Below are positions 49,881 to 59,248 of a DNA stretch of 64,000 bases, piece by piece. Source of the DNA: Slackia sp. (GTDB lineage: Bacteria > Actinomycetota > Coriobacteriia > Anaerosomatales > Anaerosomataceae); contig DYEA01000011.1 of assembly GCA_020725885.1 (NCBI GenBank), forward strand, positions 34,570 through 98,569, in the 5' to 3' direction. How positions within the stretch are numbered: position 1 is the first letter of the stretch; every line of letters begins with the position of its first letter. A program made the translations under genes and the position numbers. The notes below the pieces were generated by a model. That model was not told where the DNA came from and searched no databases. It was given only the letters and a program-made list of their open reading frames with translations.

Positions 49881-49965
49881 CTCTAACGACGATTCTGCAG
49901 AACCACGTAACGCTTTCGTGCAGCTCCAGTTTCCAGTGTATTGCTCTGCACGGCACGCCACAAGC
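49881..49965 (-). other. attI recombination site (probable)
   Basis: The core GTTAGAG (minus strand, 49887-49881) is where cassette 1 begins: the same TTAGAGCC ending occurs at the 3' end of cassette 1 (GGCTCTAAC before attC 1). From there to the integrase stop codon at 50069 there is no gene. Extent to the right is a guess; attI sites are usually about 65-80 bp. Confidence 0.7.
49935..49963 (-). promoter_or_regulatory. Cassette promoter Pc candidate
   Basis: On the minus strand TTGTGG (49963-49958), exactly 17 bases, then TACACT (49940-49935). It points into the array and would start transcription near 49928, ahead of the cassette 1 ribosome site. Confidence 0.55.
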
Positions 49966-50068
49966 ACCCAGGATCTGCTCGCCAGTGCAGCTTATGCGGT
50001 TCCGTGTAACACCCCGACTTCCGTCACCCACAAGCGAGACGCGTAGGCGCGCCGTCCTGGCGCACGCC

Positions 50069-51028
50069 TCAAAGCGCGTCCATCGGGCTCCTCACGCCGC
50101 CCGCGCCCATCCTGAGCACGTGCGTGTAGATCATCGTCGTCTTCACGTCCTTGTGGCCGAGCAGCTCCTGGATGGTCCGGATGTCGTATCCGCTCTCGAG
50201 CAGGTGCGTCGCGAACGAGTGCCGGAACGTGTGACAGCCCACGTGCTTGGTGATGCCGGCCTCCAGCACGGCCCGCCGAACCGCCCGCTGCAGGATCGAC
50301 GGGTCGACGTGGTGCCTCCCCTGCCGGCCAGTCGCCGGGTCCCGCCAACGGTGCGTCTGCGGGAACACCCACTGCCAGCGCCACTCCGCGGATGCGTTCG
50401 GGTACTTGCGGTCGAGCGCGCCGGGCAGAGGCACTTGACCCCAGCCCGCTGCCAGATCGGCCTCGTGGATGCGCTTCACCTCGCGCAGATGCCGCGAAAG
50501 CGGCGCTCGCACCGCTGCCGGAAGCACCGTCACGCGGTCCTTGTCGCCCTTGCCGTTGCGAACGGCGATCTCGCCCCGCTCGAAGTCGAGGTCCAGCACG
50601 CGGAGCTGCACGCACTCCATCAAGCGCAGCCCCGACCCGTACAGCAGCGACGCCATCAGCCGCTCGCGCCCGTGCATCCGTTCCAGCACGGCGCGCACCT
50701 CGTCCCGCGTCATCACCACCGGCAGCCGGACCGGCCGCCGCGCGCGCACGATGTCGAGCCCACCCATCTCGCGGCCGAGCACGTGCCGGTATAAGAACAA
50801 CAGCGCCGCGAGCGCCTGGTTCTGCGTCGACACGCTCACCCGGCCCTCGATCGCGAGGTGCGTCAAGAATGCGTTGATCTCCGCCTCGCCCAGCTCCGCG
50901 GGATGACGCATCCCGTGGAAACGGACGAAACGCTTCACCCACAAGCAGTACGCCGCTTCGGTGCGCTCGCTGTAGTGCCGCGCGCGGAGCGCGGCTCGCA
51001 TGCGGTCGAGCAGCCGCGGCTCGGGCAC
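50069..51028 (-). CDS. intI: Integron integrase (tyrosine recombinase)
   Basis: 319 residues from a GTG at 51028 behind GAGGAGG. SAM-like N-terminal core-binding domain (about 5-85), then the catalytic domain with Arg135 (YGSGLRLME), Lys160, His266 and Arg269 ([12 protein letters not shown]), His292 (LLGHKDV) and the nucleophile Tyr301 (MIYTHVL). Between the boxes is the extra stretch found only in integron integrases (about 187-222: [31 protein letters not shown]). All catalytic residues are intact, so it should be active. It ends, not begins, next to attI: the inverted arrangement. No complete LexA box precedes it. Confidence 0.97.
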   Translation of the reverse strand: MPEPRLLDRMRAALRARHYSERTEAAYCLWVKRFVRFHGMRHPAELGEAEINAFLTHLAIEGRVSVSTQNQALAALLFLYRHVLGREMGGLDIVRARRPVRLPVVMTRDEVRAVLERMHGRERLMASLLYGSGLRLMECVQLRVLDLDFERGEIAVRNGKGDKDRVTVLPAAVRAPLSRHLREVKRIHEADLAAGWGQVPLPGALDRKYPNASAEWRWQWVFPQTHRWRDPATGRQGRHHVDPSILQRAVRRAVLEAGITKHVGCHTFRHSFATHLLESGYDIRTIQELLGHKDVKTTMIYTHVLRMGAGGVRSPMDAL

Positions 51029-51201
51029 GGGACCTCCTCGCGCTCGAACGGCTTCTCGCAGCAGCGTACCAGCGGACGTTGAACGGAACCTTGCCGCGGT
51101 CTTGCTCGCCGTCGGCTGCGCCAGAGGCGCGACCCCCGCGCCGGCGACGAACGAGGGGGTTGGCCGCAACCCAACCCGGCTCGTCCGGCCCTCCGCCGCC
51201 C

Positions 51202-52392
51202 CTACCTCGTCCGCACGGCCTCGGCAATCGCCTTCCCCCACGCCTCCGCGGCCGCGAGGTCGTCCGCCGTCGGCCGGAACTTCACCGCAAGGTCGCTCTC
51301 GTAGAGCTCGAACCCGGCCTTCTCCAGCCGCTCGCGCATCTGCTTGACGGCGCCGCCGCCCCAGCCGTACGACCCGAACGCCGCCGCGAGCCGCCCGCTC
51401 GGACGCAGCCCCTCCAGGTACGTGAGCAGCCCGCTCACGCGGTAGAGCATGCCGTGATGGAGTGTCGGCGAGCCGAGCACGAGCGCCTTCGCCTCAAGCA
51501 ATTCGTACGCGATGTGCGCGATCGGCGTCACCGCCACGTCGTAGAGCGACGCCTCGACTCCGCCGGCAGCCAGGCCGTCGACGACGCGCGTCGCGAGCTC
51601 GGCAGTCGAGCCCCACATCGTTCCGTACACCACCACGGCTTTGTCGCGCTTCTCGCCCGCCGTCCAGCGCCGGTAGCGCTCCAGCGCCGCCCCGATGTCC
51701 GCGCCGCGCCACCCCACGCCGTGCGATGGCGCGATGACCTCGATCTCCCAGCCGGTCGCGAGCACCTTCTCGACCGCTTTGGCCACCTGCGTCCCCAGCG
51801 GCAGCAAGATGTTCGCGTAGTAGATGCCGAGCTGTTCGAGCGCCGCATCGAGCCCCAGCTCATCGGCGAACCGCTCCTCGCACGCGAAGTGCTGGCCGAA
51901 CGCGTCGTTGGGCATGAGCGTCTTGGACTCGGGGCAGTAGGTGAACATCGAATCCGGCCAGTGCACCATCGGCATCGGCAGGAACCGCAGCGTCTTGCCG
52001 CCCAAGTCGACGACGTCGTCTGCCCCCACGGCCTCCACCTGAAGCCCGTCGTGGTACTCCGCCACGCCCTTGACGCCAGAGGGCGACGCCACCACGCGCG
52101 CGTTCGGCATCGCGGCCATCACGTCGCGCAGGCCGCCGTTGTGGTCGGGCTCGACGTGGTTGACGACGATGAGGTCGACGTCGGCCGGATCCATCACGTC
52201 AGAGACGCGCGCGAGCAGCTCCGGCACGAACGGCGCCTTCACGGTGTCGATGAGCGCGGTCTTGCTCTCGCCGCGCACGAGGTAAGCGTTGTAGGTGCTG
52301 CCCGACGGCGTCTCGTAGCCGTGGAAGTCCCGCAAGTTCCAGTCGATCGCGCCGACCCACCAGATGCCCTCAGCGACCTGCACTGCGCGCAT
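51202..52392 (-). CDS. Class A flavodiiron protein (oxygen/NO reductase)
   Basis: 396 residues. The metallo-beta-lactamase-like N-terminal domain carries the diiron ligands ([10 protein letters not shown] near residue 80, and later HWPDSM and SHGVGW); the C-terminal flavodoxin domain (about 250-396) binds FMN with [12 protein letters not shown]. Reduces O2 to water or NO to N2O in anaerobes. No rubredoxin extension, so electrons come from a separate donor. ATG at 52392 behind GAGGAGG. Confidence 0.95.
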   Translation of the reverse strand: MRAVQVAEGIWWVGAIDWNLRDFHGYETPSGSTYNAYLVRGESKTALIDTVKAPFVPELLARVSDVMDPADVDLIVVNHVEPDHNGGLRDVMAAMPNARVVASPSGVKGVAEYHDGLQVEAVGADDVVDLGGKTLRFLPMPMVHWPDSMFTYCPESKTLMPNDAFGQHFACEERFADELGLDAALEQLGIYYANILLPLGTQVAKAVEKVLATGWEIEVIAPSHGVGWRGADIGAALERYRRWTAGEKRDKAVVVYGTMWGSTAELATRVVDGLAAGGVEASLYDVAVTPIAHIAYELLEAKALVLGSPTLHHGMLYRVSGLLTYLEGLRPSGRLAAAFGSYGWGGGAVKQMRERLEKAGFELYESDLAVKFRPTADDLAAAEAWGKAIAEAVRTR

Positions 52393-52528
52393 GCCGTCCT
52401 CCTCAAAGCTCGAGAGCCTGCCCGGCATCAGCGATGCCGCCCGAATGTAGGTACCCGAGGAAGCGGACCCGCTACGCGGCGGCCTGACCGCCTGCGCCGT
52501 GCGCCTGCCTCCCCACGCCGCCGTCGCC

Positions 52529-53542
52529 CTACGCGGCGCGCTTGACGAAGAAGTCCGCCATCGACAGCAACAGCGTGCGCGCCGGGGAAGCCGGCAGCGC
52601 GGCTTTCAGGCCCGCCTTCGCCTCCTCGACGATGCGGCGCGCGTACTGCTTCGCGTACTCGATCGAGCCCGCTCGCTCCATGATCGCGACCGCCTCGGCG
52701 AGCTCGTCCGGGTCCGTCGTGTGTGCCGACAGCAGCTCGACGAGCCGCTCGCGCTCCGGCTGCGCCGAGTTCTGCAGCGCGTGGATAGCCACCAGCGTGC
52801 GCTTGCCCTCGGTGATGTCGCTCCGGAAGTCCTTCTTCGTGGACTCCTTCTCGCCCACCAGGTTGAGCACGTCGTCTTGGATCTGGAACGCGAGCCCGGC
52901 CGCCATCCCGAAGGAGCGCAGCGCTTCGACCTGCTCCTCGGTGCCGCCGCCGATGATCGCGCCGACGGCAAGCGGCACGCCGCCCGAGTAGAACGCCGTC
53001 TTGTGGTTCGCCATCACGAGGTAGTCGTCGATCGTCAGGTCGAACCGCCCGTCGCGCGCCCACCCGATGTCGAGCGCCTGGCCCTCGATCGTCCGCGTCG
53101 TCATCGCCACGAGCTCGTCGAGCACCCGCAGCTTCGTCGCGTCGTCGAGCCCCTGGTCGTGCACGACCGTGCCGCACACGAGCGAGAGCGCCAGGTCGCC
53201 GGCGTTGATGGCGAGCCCCTCGCCCTCCGTGACGTGCATGCACGGAACGTCCCTCCGCATAAGCGAGGAGTCCTCGATGTCGTCGTGGATGAGCGCCGCG
53301 GTGTGGAAGTGCTCGATGGCGGCGGCCGCCGGCCACGCGCGCTTCGGATCGCCGCCCACGGCCTCGCACGCGAGCAGGCAGATCAGCGGGCGGTGGCGCT
53401 TGCCGGCGTTGTCGGAGAACCTGCGCAGGGGGCCGTACAGGTAGCGCTTCATGTCCGGGTGCGAGCCGTCCTCGAAGAACGTGAGCAGGTACTCGTCGAA
53501 CTTCTTGGCGGTACGGTCCAGGTAACGCTCGAAAACGCTCAT
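52529..53542 (-). CDS. Polyprenyl diphosphate synthase (isoprenoid chain elongation)
   Basis: 337 residues. First aspartate-rich motif HDDIEDSS near residue 88 and second QIQDDVLN near residue 225 (the last position Asn instead of Asp, as in many short-chain prenyl synthases), plus the KTAFYSGG region. Adds isopentenyl units to make geranylgeranyl or longer chains for quinones, carotenoids or wall carriers; product length cannot be told. ATG at 53542 behind GAGGAG. Confidence 0.93.
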   Translation of the reverse strand: MSVFERYLDRTAKKFDEYLLTFFEDGSHPDMKRYLYGPLRRFSDNAGKRHRPLICLLACEAVGGDPKRAWPAAAAIEHFHTAALIHDDIEDSSLMRRDVPCMHVTEGEGLAINAGDLALSLVCGTVVHDQGLDDATKLRVLDELVAMTTRTIEGQALDIGWARDGRFDLTIDDYLVMANHKTAFYSGGVPLAVGAIIGGGTEEQVEALRSFGMAAGLAFQIQDDVLNLVGEKESTKKDFRSDITEGKRTLVAIHALQNSAQPERERLVELLSAHTTDPDELAEAVAIMERAGSIEYAKQYARRIVEEAKAGLKAALPASPARTLLLSMADFFVKRAA

Positions 53543-53660
53543 GCGGCTCCTCGGCCCCGCTCGGTGCAGTCCCACGTATAGTATTCGCCGCGGACCACCG
53601 CCACAACCTGCACGGAGTGCCGGTGCGCCCACGCCAACCCACGCCGCACGCCGGCAGGCC

Positions 53661-54023
53661 CTACCCGGCGACGGCGCTCCACGCCCACGCTGTGCCCGCG
53701 CCGTACACGAGCAGGAACGCCGCGTGCTTGACGAGCAGCGCCTTCCGTTTCGCCGCCACCTCGTCCGGCGCCGCCTCCCGCCGCCAGTACGCGAGCCGGA
53801 TGCCGCCCGTGACCGCTATGACGGCAAGCGCCGCGAGCAGCAGCCAGAGCACCGCGCGCATGGCTTCGAGGAGCGCAGCCGACGCCTCGGCCGATGCCGC
53901 CGCGGCGCGCGGGTCGAGCACCGCGATGACGAGCACGCTCGCCGCCCACGTGCCGGTGGCCATGTCGTGCAGGAAGTTGTTGACGATCCGCCCATACGGG
54001 CCGCGCTCAGCCACGACCGTCAC
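53661..54023 (-). CDS. Small membrane protein (CopD-like layout)
   Basis: 120 residues from a GTG at 54023, which overlaps the nitroreductase stop. Three hydrophobic helices with NNFLHDMATGTWAAS at the first and KHAAFLLVYGAGTAWAW at the last; the spaced His residues suggest haem or metal binding. Function unknown. Confidence 0.72.
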   Translation of the reverse strand: MTVVAERGPYGRIVNNFLHDMATGTWAASVLVIAVLDPRAAAASAEASAALLEAMRAVLWLLLAALAVIAVTGGIRLAYWRREAAPDEVAAKRKALLVKHAAFLLVYGAGTAWAWSAVAG

Positions 54024-54535
54024 GCCCACCGCTCGTAGCGGATCTTCTCCGGGTCGTACCGGTCCGCAGGCGGCTTGGTCTCCGCCGGATGCCCGATCGC
54101 GATGACCGCGAGCGGCTCGATGCCCTCCGGCAGCCCCAGCACCGCCTTCAGCGGTTCGACGCGCTCCATCTTCGGCCAGAAGCCCAGCCACACCGCGCCG
54201 AGGCCGAGCGCGTGCGCGGCGAGCAGCAGGTTCTCCACGGCTGCCGAGCAGTCCTGCTCCCACATCTGGGGGTGCTTGAGGTCGCGCGTGTCGGCGCACA
54301 CCACGACGCCGAGGGGCGCTTCTTTCAGCATCGCGCCGTACGGGGTCGTCTGCGCCGCCGCATCCAGCCGCTCGCGCTCCGTGAGCACCACGAAGCGCCA
54401 CGGCTGCTGGTTGCCGGCCGACGGCGCCGCCATGGCTGCCCGAAGCAGCGTCTCGACGTGCTCCGGCGCCACCGGCTCGCTCGTGTACTTCCGGATGCTC
54501 CGTCGAGTCATGATCGCGTCGATGGCGTCCATCAT
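54020..54535 (-). CDS. Nitroreductase-family FMN oxidoreductase
   Basis: 171 residues. FMN phosphate-binding RRSIRKYTSEPV near the start and APSAGNQQPWRFVV (about 36-49); the C-terminal glycine-rich region GLGAVWLGFWP. Substrate unknown. The start overlaps the DUF523-DUF1722 gene (ATGA) and the end overlaps the small membrane protein gene, a tight three-gene unit. Confidence 0.92.
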   Translation of the reverse strand: MMDAIDAIMTRRSIRKYTSEPVAPEHVETLLRAAMAAPSAGNQQPWRFVVLTERERLDAAAQTTPYGAMLKEAPLGVVVCADTRDLKHPQMWEQDCSAAVENLLLAAHALGLGAVWLGFWPKMERVEPLKAVLGLPEGIEPLAVIAIGHPAETKPPADRYDPEKIRYERWA

Positions 54536-55524
54536 CGCTCCTTCCCGTCCTGCGCCCGCCCGAGCGCCTCGTCGCGCGCCCGCACGCGGCGCCGCTCACG
54601 GTACAGCACGGGGCTTGCCGCGAACAACAGGGCGTTCTCGAACGAGATGCGCTCCAGCGCGATGAGCTCCTGCGCAAGCGTCGTCGCGTTGCGGCGCACC
54701 TCGGGCGAGCGGACCGTGAGCTCGTGCAAGTCCACGCCCTCCAGCGTCCCGCGCTTGCGATGGTAGGTGTACGACTTCCACAGCGCCGCGAGCGCGCGCT
54801 CGCGGGTCGTGGGCGCACGGAGCGCGTCGAGGATGCGCGCGCGGATCGCTTCGAGCTCCTCCGCGGCCGCGTGACGGGGCAGGGCAGCGATCGCGCGGCC
54901 GATCTCGTCAGCCTCGCGCCGCTTGGTCTCCTGCACGATGAACTTCACCACGTGCCACGCATCGGACAGCTCGCCGTTGGTGGCGATGGACCTGTCCGCG
55001 AGCCACAGCCACGCGTGCATCCGCCTGCGCCAGTCCCACCACGAAAGCGGCGAGTTGAACGCGGCGTCCGAGAAGAGGAACCAGCCGGTGCGCGTAAGCA
55101 GCGCCCCGAACACGCCGGCCGCTCGCACGTCGCGCTCGCGGTGGTTGCCGACCTTCGTCTTGAACAGCCCGCACGAGGGCGACTCCTCCTTGAGCACGAC
55201 CACCCGCACGCCCGCGCGCGAAAGCGCATCCACGCACGCCTGTGCGCCCGCGACGAGCTCCTCAGTGACGTCGCGCCCGCGTCTCGTCATGACCCGCGCC
55301 CGGCCCGCGAGCACCTCTTCGCCCGGGCCGGTGAGGTGGATCGGCTCGCGCGGCACGCCGAAACCCGCCATGCACTCAGGACACACGGGCATGAACCGGA
55401 AGTCGGCGTGCTCGCGACCAAGCGACGACACCGCGTCGAAGCGCTTGCCGTTGTAACGCACCGGGCAGTCATACAGGCACGCGCTGATGCCGACGACCGG
55501 TTTCTCGGTGACGATCTCAGGCAT
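54532..55524 (-). CDS. DUF523-DUF1722 fusion protein (YbgA-like)
   Basis: 330 residues. The N-terminal DUF523 part (about 10-160) has Cys-containing GISACLYDCPVRYNG, VCPECMAGFGVPREP and ESPSCG; the C-terminal DUF1722 part (about 200-315) has helical LWKSYTYHRKRGTLEG. The biochemical role of either domain is not established to my knowledge; the conserved cysteines suggest metal or Fe-S binding. ATG at 55524 behind AGGAGG. First gene of a unit with nitroreductase. Confidence 0.9.
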   Translation of the reverse strand: MPEIVTEKPVVGISACLYDCPVRYNGKRFDAVSSLGREHADFRFMPVCPECMAGFGVPREPIHLTGPGEEVLAGRARVMTRRGRDVTEELVAGAQACVDALSRAGVRVVVLKEESPSCGLFKTKVGNHRERDVRAAGVFGALLTRTGWFLFSDAAFNSPLSWWDWRRRMHAWLWLADRSIATNGELSDAWHVVKFIVQETKRREADEIGRAIAALPRHAAAEELEAIRARILDALRAPTTRERALAALWKSYTYHRKRGTLEGVDLHELTVRSPEVRRNATTLAQELIALERISFENALLFAASPVLYRERRRVRARDEALGRAQDGKER

Positions 55525-55729
55525 GCGCACCTCCTGTGTCCGGCACGAGCATCCCGCTCCAACATGGTACCCCGCTGCCACACGAGCCGCTCCGACTGCA
55601 CGGCCTCGCACTGATTCACACACGTTTTTCGCACGTGTTAGCAACGTTCAACCAACGCGCGACCGGGTCGTCTTACGGTACACCCGACGGCAGGAGTCTC
55701 AGGAAGAGACCGTCTAGAAAGGGGCAGGC

Positions 55730-57214
55730 ATGCGAAGGCTCATTTCAACGCGACCTTGGAAAGCGGTGCTGGCCGCAGCTGCGATTACGCTGGCCATAGC
55801 TCCGGCTGCCGCGGGAGCACTCGGTAGCGCGCGCTACACCTCGGGCGACTTCCACACGCACACGTTCCTGACGGACGGGAGCAACACACAGCTCCAGGTC
55901 GTGCAGAAGGCATTCGACCGGTACGGCCTCGACTGGTTCGCGAACTCGGAGCACGGCGGCACCTCGAAACGGGACGTGTTCGGCAACCCGATCGCAACGA
56001 CGTGGCGCTGGGTCACCCTGAAGACCCAGTCGTGGCCGCTCATCCGCGATCTTCGAGCGATCTACCCTGACAAGCTTCTCGTGCAGGGTGTGGAGTGGAA
56101 CGTGCCGACGCACGAGCACGCTTCGGTCGGCTTCGTCTCTGAAGAGCCGACGGCTGTGAGCGACTTCGAGTACATGTTCGACGCAAGCGACAAGGACACG
56201 TCGCGCCCGGATCGCTCGAAGGACAACACGTCGCACGCCGGCGCCGTCCGTGCCGTCGCATGGCTGCAGGCCAACTACCCGAGCACCAGCTGGATGATCC
56301 TGAACCACCCGTCACGCAAGCAGACATACAAGATCTCGGACATCCGTGACTTCAACAACGCCGGACCTGATGTGGCGTTCGGCATGGAGGGTCTCCCTGG
56401 CCACCAGAAGGAGGAGTTCCGCGGCGGCTACGACAACGGCCCCTACTACGACGCGTCCGGTCAAGACGTGACCTACCGCGCCCGCACCTACGGCGGCGCC
56501 GACTACATGGTGGCCAAGGTCGGCGGTGCATGGGATGCGCTGCTGGGAGAGGGGCGGCGCTTCTGGATCTTCGCGAACAGCGACTACCACAATGAGACCA
56601 ACGACTTCTGGCCTGGCGAGTACACGAAGACCTATGTCTACACGAAGGGCGCCCGCTACGAAGACCTGGTTGAGGGCCTGCGCTCAGGCAACGCGTTCGT
56701 GGTGCACGGAGACCTCATCGACGGCCTGGACTTCACCGCTCGCCACGGCGTGACCCGAGCGGCCATGGGTCAGACGCTCCGGGTCAAAGCAGGCCAGGAT
56801 GTCGTCATCAAGGTCCGGTTTCACGTCCCGTACAAGAACAACCACGGCGACCGGCTGCGGGTGGACCACATCGACCTGATCCAAGGCGAGGTGGGGCCGA
56901 AGGTCCTCCCCGGCACGCCCGAATACAGCAATGAGACGAACCCGACAACGAAAGTCGAAGCCCGCTTCGCAGGCAGCGAATGGATGGCGCAGGGCTCCAA
57001 AGGGACGTGGTACACGGTGTCATACACCCTGAAGAACGTCAGCAAGGACTCGTATGTCCGTCTGCGCGGCACCAACCTGGGCATCGGCGTGCCGAACGAG
57101 ACGGACGCCCAGGGCAACCCGCTCATCGACGATCTGGTGGGTCCCAACAATGCCGAGCGCGCCTACGCAGACCTCTGGTTCTACTCCAATCCGATCTTCA
57201 TCGACGTGCAGTAA
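55730..57214 (+). CDS. Exported PHP-type phosphoesterase
   Basis: 494 residues with signal peptide (about 10-30). The PHP metal-binding motifs are GDFHTHTFLTDGS (near residue 39), NSEHGGTS, MILNHPSRKQ and FANSDYH (near residue 283); the last 150 residues are a beta-sandwich-like domain. A secreted phosphoesterase or nucleotidase for phosphate scavenging is likely but unproven. Less G+C-rich than its neighbours. A strong hairpin follows 34 bases after the stop. Confidence 0.85.
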   Translation: MRRLISTRPWKAVLAAAAITLAIAPAAAGALGSARYTSGDFHTHTFLTDGSNTQLQVVQKAFDRYGLDWFANSEHGGTSKRDVFGNPIATTWRWVTLKTQSWPLIRDLRAIYPDKLLVQGVEWNVPTHEHASVGFVSEEPTAVSDFEYMFDASDKDTSRPDRSKDNTSHAGAVRAVAWLQANYPSTSWMILNHPSRKQTYKISDIRDFNNAGPDVAFGMEGLPGHQKEEFRGGYDNGPYYDASGQDVTYRARTYGGADYMVAKVGGAWDALLGEGRRFWIFANSDYHNETNDFWPGEYTKTYVYTKGARYEDLVEGLRSGNAFVVHGDLIDGLDFTARHGVTRAAMGQTLRVKAGQDVVIKVRFHVPYKNNHGDRLRVDHIDLIQGEVGPKVLPGTPEYSNETNPTTKVEARFAGSEWMAQGSKGTWYTVSYTLKNVSKDSYVRLRGTNLGIGVPNETDAQGNPLIDDLVGPNNAERAYADLWFYSNPIFIDVQ

Positions 57215-57247
57215 CACCGACCTCCGGCATACGGCAGACAGGAACGA

Positions 57248-57277
57248 GACAGCCGGCTCGGCAACGGGCCGGCTGTC
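57248..57277 (+). terminator. Strong hairpin after the PHP gene
   Basis: GACAGCCGGC and GCCGGCTGTC are perfect ten-base arms around ten bases. No T-run follows, so it may act with Rho or only stabilise the 3' end. Confidence 0.6.
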
Positions 57278-57378
57278 TGCCGTGGTGGTCCGAGCACGCA
57301 TGTCGCACTGTTTCGGCCAAACGGACAGCGGGAATGGGCGTGGTGTGGACATGGCATCGACCTGCCGAGGAGATCGAC

Positions 57379-57792
57379 ATGGAGTCCGCTCCTGAACGCC
57401 TCCGCCGCACGGCTCCACGCCACGGCACGAATCGCCGGGCAGCTGGGGCCGACGAGGCCTTTCGGGCTGCCATCGGCTCGATGGCCCAGCAAGACCGCGA
57501 GCTCGCCGAGCGCATCCACTCCGTGGTGTCAGCGGCCGAACCGGAGCTCGTTCCACGGATGTGGTACGGCATGCCCGCCTGGACGAAAGACGGCGAGGTC
57601 GTCTGCTTCTTCCAGCCAGCGGGCAAGTTCAAGACCCGCTACGCGACCTTCGGATTCCAGGATGTCGCCCACCTCGACGACGGCCGCATGTGGCCGGTCG
57701 CGTTCGCGATCGCTGAGCTGACGGAAGAAGAGGAGGCGCGCATCGCAGAACTGGTGGTGCGAGCGGTCGGCGGAGCCGACACCGAGCCCTAG
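57379..57792 (+). CDS. DUF1801-family protein
   Basis: 137 residues from an ATG at 57379 behind GAGGAG. The family core PRMWYGMPAWTKDGEVVCFF (near residue 60) and FKTRYATFGF is clear; DUF1801 has the YdhG-like fold and unknown function. Overlaps the convergent ferritin-like gene at the stop codons. Confidence 0.85.
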   Translation: MESAPERLRRTAPRHGTNRRAAGADEAFRAAIGSMAQQDRELAERIHSVVSAAEPELVPRMWYGMPAWTKDGEVVCFFQPAGKFKTRYATFGFQDVAHLDDGRMWPVAFAIAELTEEEEARIAELVVRAVGGADTEP

Positions 57793-58091
57793 CCGCCACC
57801 CTCCATCAGCTCCTCGACTTCCTCCGCGCCTTCGGTGTAGAACTTCTCCTCGTCGGGAGCCAGCTCCTTGAGCAGGCGCAGGAACTCGCCCGCGTGGACA
57901 CGCTCCTCGTCGGCGATGTCTTTGAGCACCGTGATCGCGAGCTCGTTGTCCGTCGATTCGGCGAGCTGCATGTACAGCTGTATCGCCTCGTATTCCGCAG
58001 CGACCATGAAGCGGATAGCGCGCACCAGCTCCTCGTGCGTAAGCTTCCGGTCGTGCGCAAGACCGGAGAATGGAGAGCCGAATTCGGGCAT
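57789..58091 (-). CDS. Small ferritin-like (rubrerythrin-type) protein
   Basis: 100 residues. Two long helices with EYEAIQLYMQLAES and ADEERVHAGEFLRLL give the E...ExxH half of a diiron site; a dimer would complete it. This short form resembles encapsulin cargo ferritins and rubrerythrin halves; no encapsulin shell gene is in view. Role in iron storage or peroxide defence is inferred. Confidence 0.85.
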   Translation of the reverse strand: MPEFGSPFSGLAHDRKLTHEELVRAIRFMVAAEYEAIQLYMQLAESTDNELAITVLKDIADEERVHAGEFLRLLKELAPDEEKFYTEGAEEVEELMEGGG

Positions 58092-58228
58092 GCCGTCCTC
58101 CTCTCGTCGGTTCAGCGAGGTATGTACCCGGCATCTTGAACGCGGGGTGCACACGATCCTGAAACCGTGCTGCGCGCCGCATGTGTCATACTGCTTGCCC
58201 ACGGACGCGACGGCATGGGAGGAAACGG

Positions 58229-59248
58229 GTGAGCCGCACGGTCCGAATCGGCCTGCCACGGGCCATGCTGTATCACAAACGCCACGTGCTCTGGTCGGCG
58301 TTCTTCGAGGGAATCGGCTGCGAGACGCTCGCCAGCCCCCCGAGCACCGTACGCACCCTCGAGCGCGGCGCGGCGCTCTCGGTTGACGAGACCTGCCTGT
58401 CGATGAAGCTCTTCCTCGGGCACGTCGAGACCCTCGCGGGCCGCGTCGACGCGGTGCTCGTGCCGCACGTGACCTCTCCGCGGCGCGGCGAGGAAGCGTG
58501 CGTGAAGATGATGGGCGCGTACGACATCGCACGCCACGCGCTGCCGGAAGTGCCGCTCGTCGCCTACGAGCTCGACGAGGACCGGCGCATGAGCGAGCGC
58601 CGCGGCCTCGTGCGGCTGGGTCGCGAGCTCGGCGCGAGCACGCTCCGCGCCCGACGGGCGTACGGCGACGCAGTAACGGCGCAGGTCGCGCACGAGCACG
58701 AGGCGGCCCGGGAGCAGCTGGCGCTGCTCGACGCCGATGACGGCCGCCCGCGCGTGCTGCTCGTCGGGCACGCCTACAACCTCGGCGACGAGCTCATCGG
58801 CGGACCGGTCCGCCGCATCCTGTCTGCGCTCGACGTGTGCGTGATCGACGCCGAGGCGCTCGGACACGTCGCGCCCGATGGGCTGCACGCGGCGATCTCC
58901 GAGGACGTCAACTGGACGTACAACAAGCAGCTCCTGAACGCGCTCGAGTTCGCGCACGAGCGGGTGGATGGCGTCGTGTTCGTCGTCGCGTTCCCGTGCG
59001 GGCCCGACGCGCTCATGGTCGAGCTGTGCCAGCGCAGGCTGCGCGGTCTGCCGAGCATCGCGCTCGTGCTCGACGAGCTCACGAGCCCGACCGGGCTGCA
59101 GACGCGGCTCGAAAGCTTCGTCGACATCCTCACACTGAGCCGAGGCAGCGCCGCAGTCACAGACGCAGTCTGCGACCCCGCCGGATGCTCCGCATGCGCA
59201 GGCGCCGCCGTGTCGGGAGGTGAGAGCGCGTGCCAGGCCCGAAGGTGA
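58229..59248 (+). CDS. 2-hydroxyglutaryl-CoA dehydratase-related protein, DUF2229-like
   Basis: 339 residues from a GTG at 58229 behind GGGAGG. Pieces such as IGLPRAMLYHKRHVLWSAFF, SVDETCLSMKLFLGHV and VAFPCGPDALMVELC are typical of the DUF2229 part of large activase fusion proteins. The conserved Cys (DETCL, FPCGP) would bind an Fe-S cluster. First gene of a three-gene overlapping set. Real substrate unknown. Confidence 0.88.
   Translation: MSRTVRIGLPRAMLYHKRHVLWSAFFEGIGCETLASPPSTVRTLERGAALSVDETCLSMKLFLGHVETLAGRVDAVLVPHVTSPRRGEEACVKMMGAYDIARHALPEVPLVAYELDEDRRMSERRGLVRLGRELGASTLRARRAYGDAVTAQVAHEHEAAREQLALLDADDGRPRVLLVGHAYNLGDELIGGPVRRILSALDVCVIDAEALGHVAPDGLHAAISEDVNWTYNKQLLNALEFAHERVDGVVFVVAFPCGPDALMVELCQRRLRGLPSIALVLDELTSPTGLQTRLESFVDILTLSRGSAAVTDAVCDPAGCSACAGAAVSGGESACQARR

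Larger units (their letters stand above)
32003..51028 (-). mobile_element. Chromosomal integron with about 20 gene cassettes, inverted integrase layout
   Basis: One integron integrase gene (50069-51028), a likely attI (about 49881-49965) and then a row of cassettes, each made of one to four genes and an attC-like palindrome directly after the last stop codon. About 20 such palindromes are spaced through 48966-32003. All cassette genes but one pair read on the minus strand, the same direction as the integrase. Those nearest attI share an almost identical 85-86-bp attC, which marks this as a resident sedentary integron and not a resistance plasmid integron. No transposon ends or transposase genes are seen. 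Confidence 0.9.

Noticed and set aside
48969..49967. Longer start for the first cassette gene
   Set aside because: The extension would run through the attI core; the ATG at 49865 has GGAGGG and lies within the cassette.
32003..51028. Prophage, transposon or resistance integron
   Set aside because: No phage structural genes, transposase, inverted ends, qac/sul or resistance cassettes are present.
51029..51201. LexA (SOS) box in front of the integrase gene
   Set aside because: Only a half-site (CGAAC at about 51051) is seen; the mirrored half is missing, so SOS control of intI is not supported.
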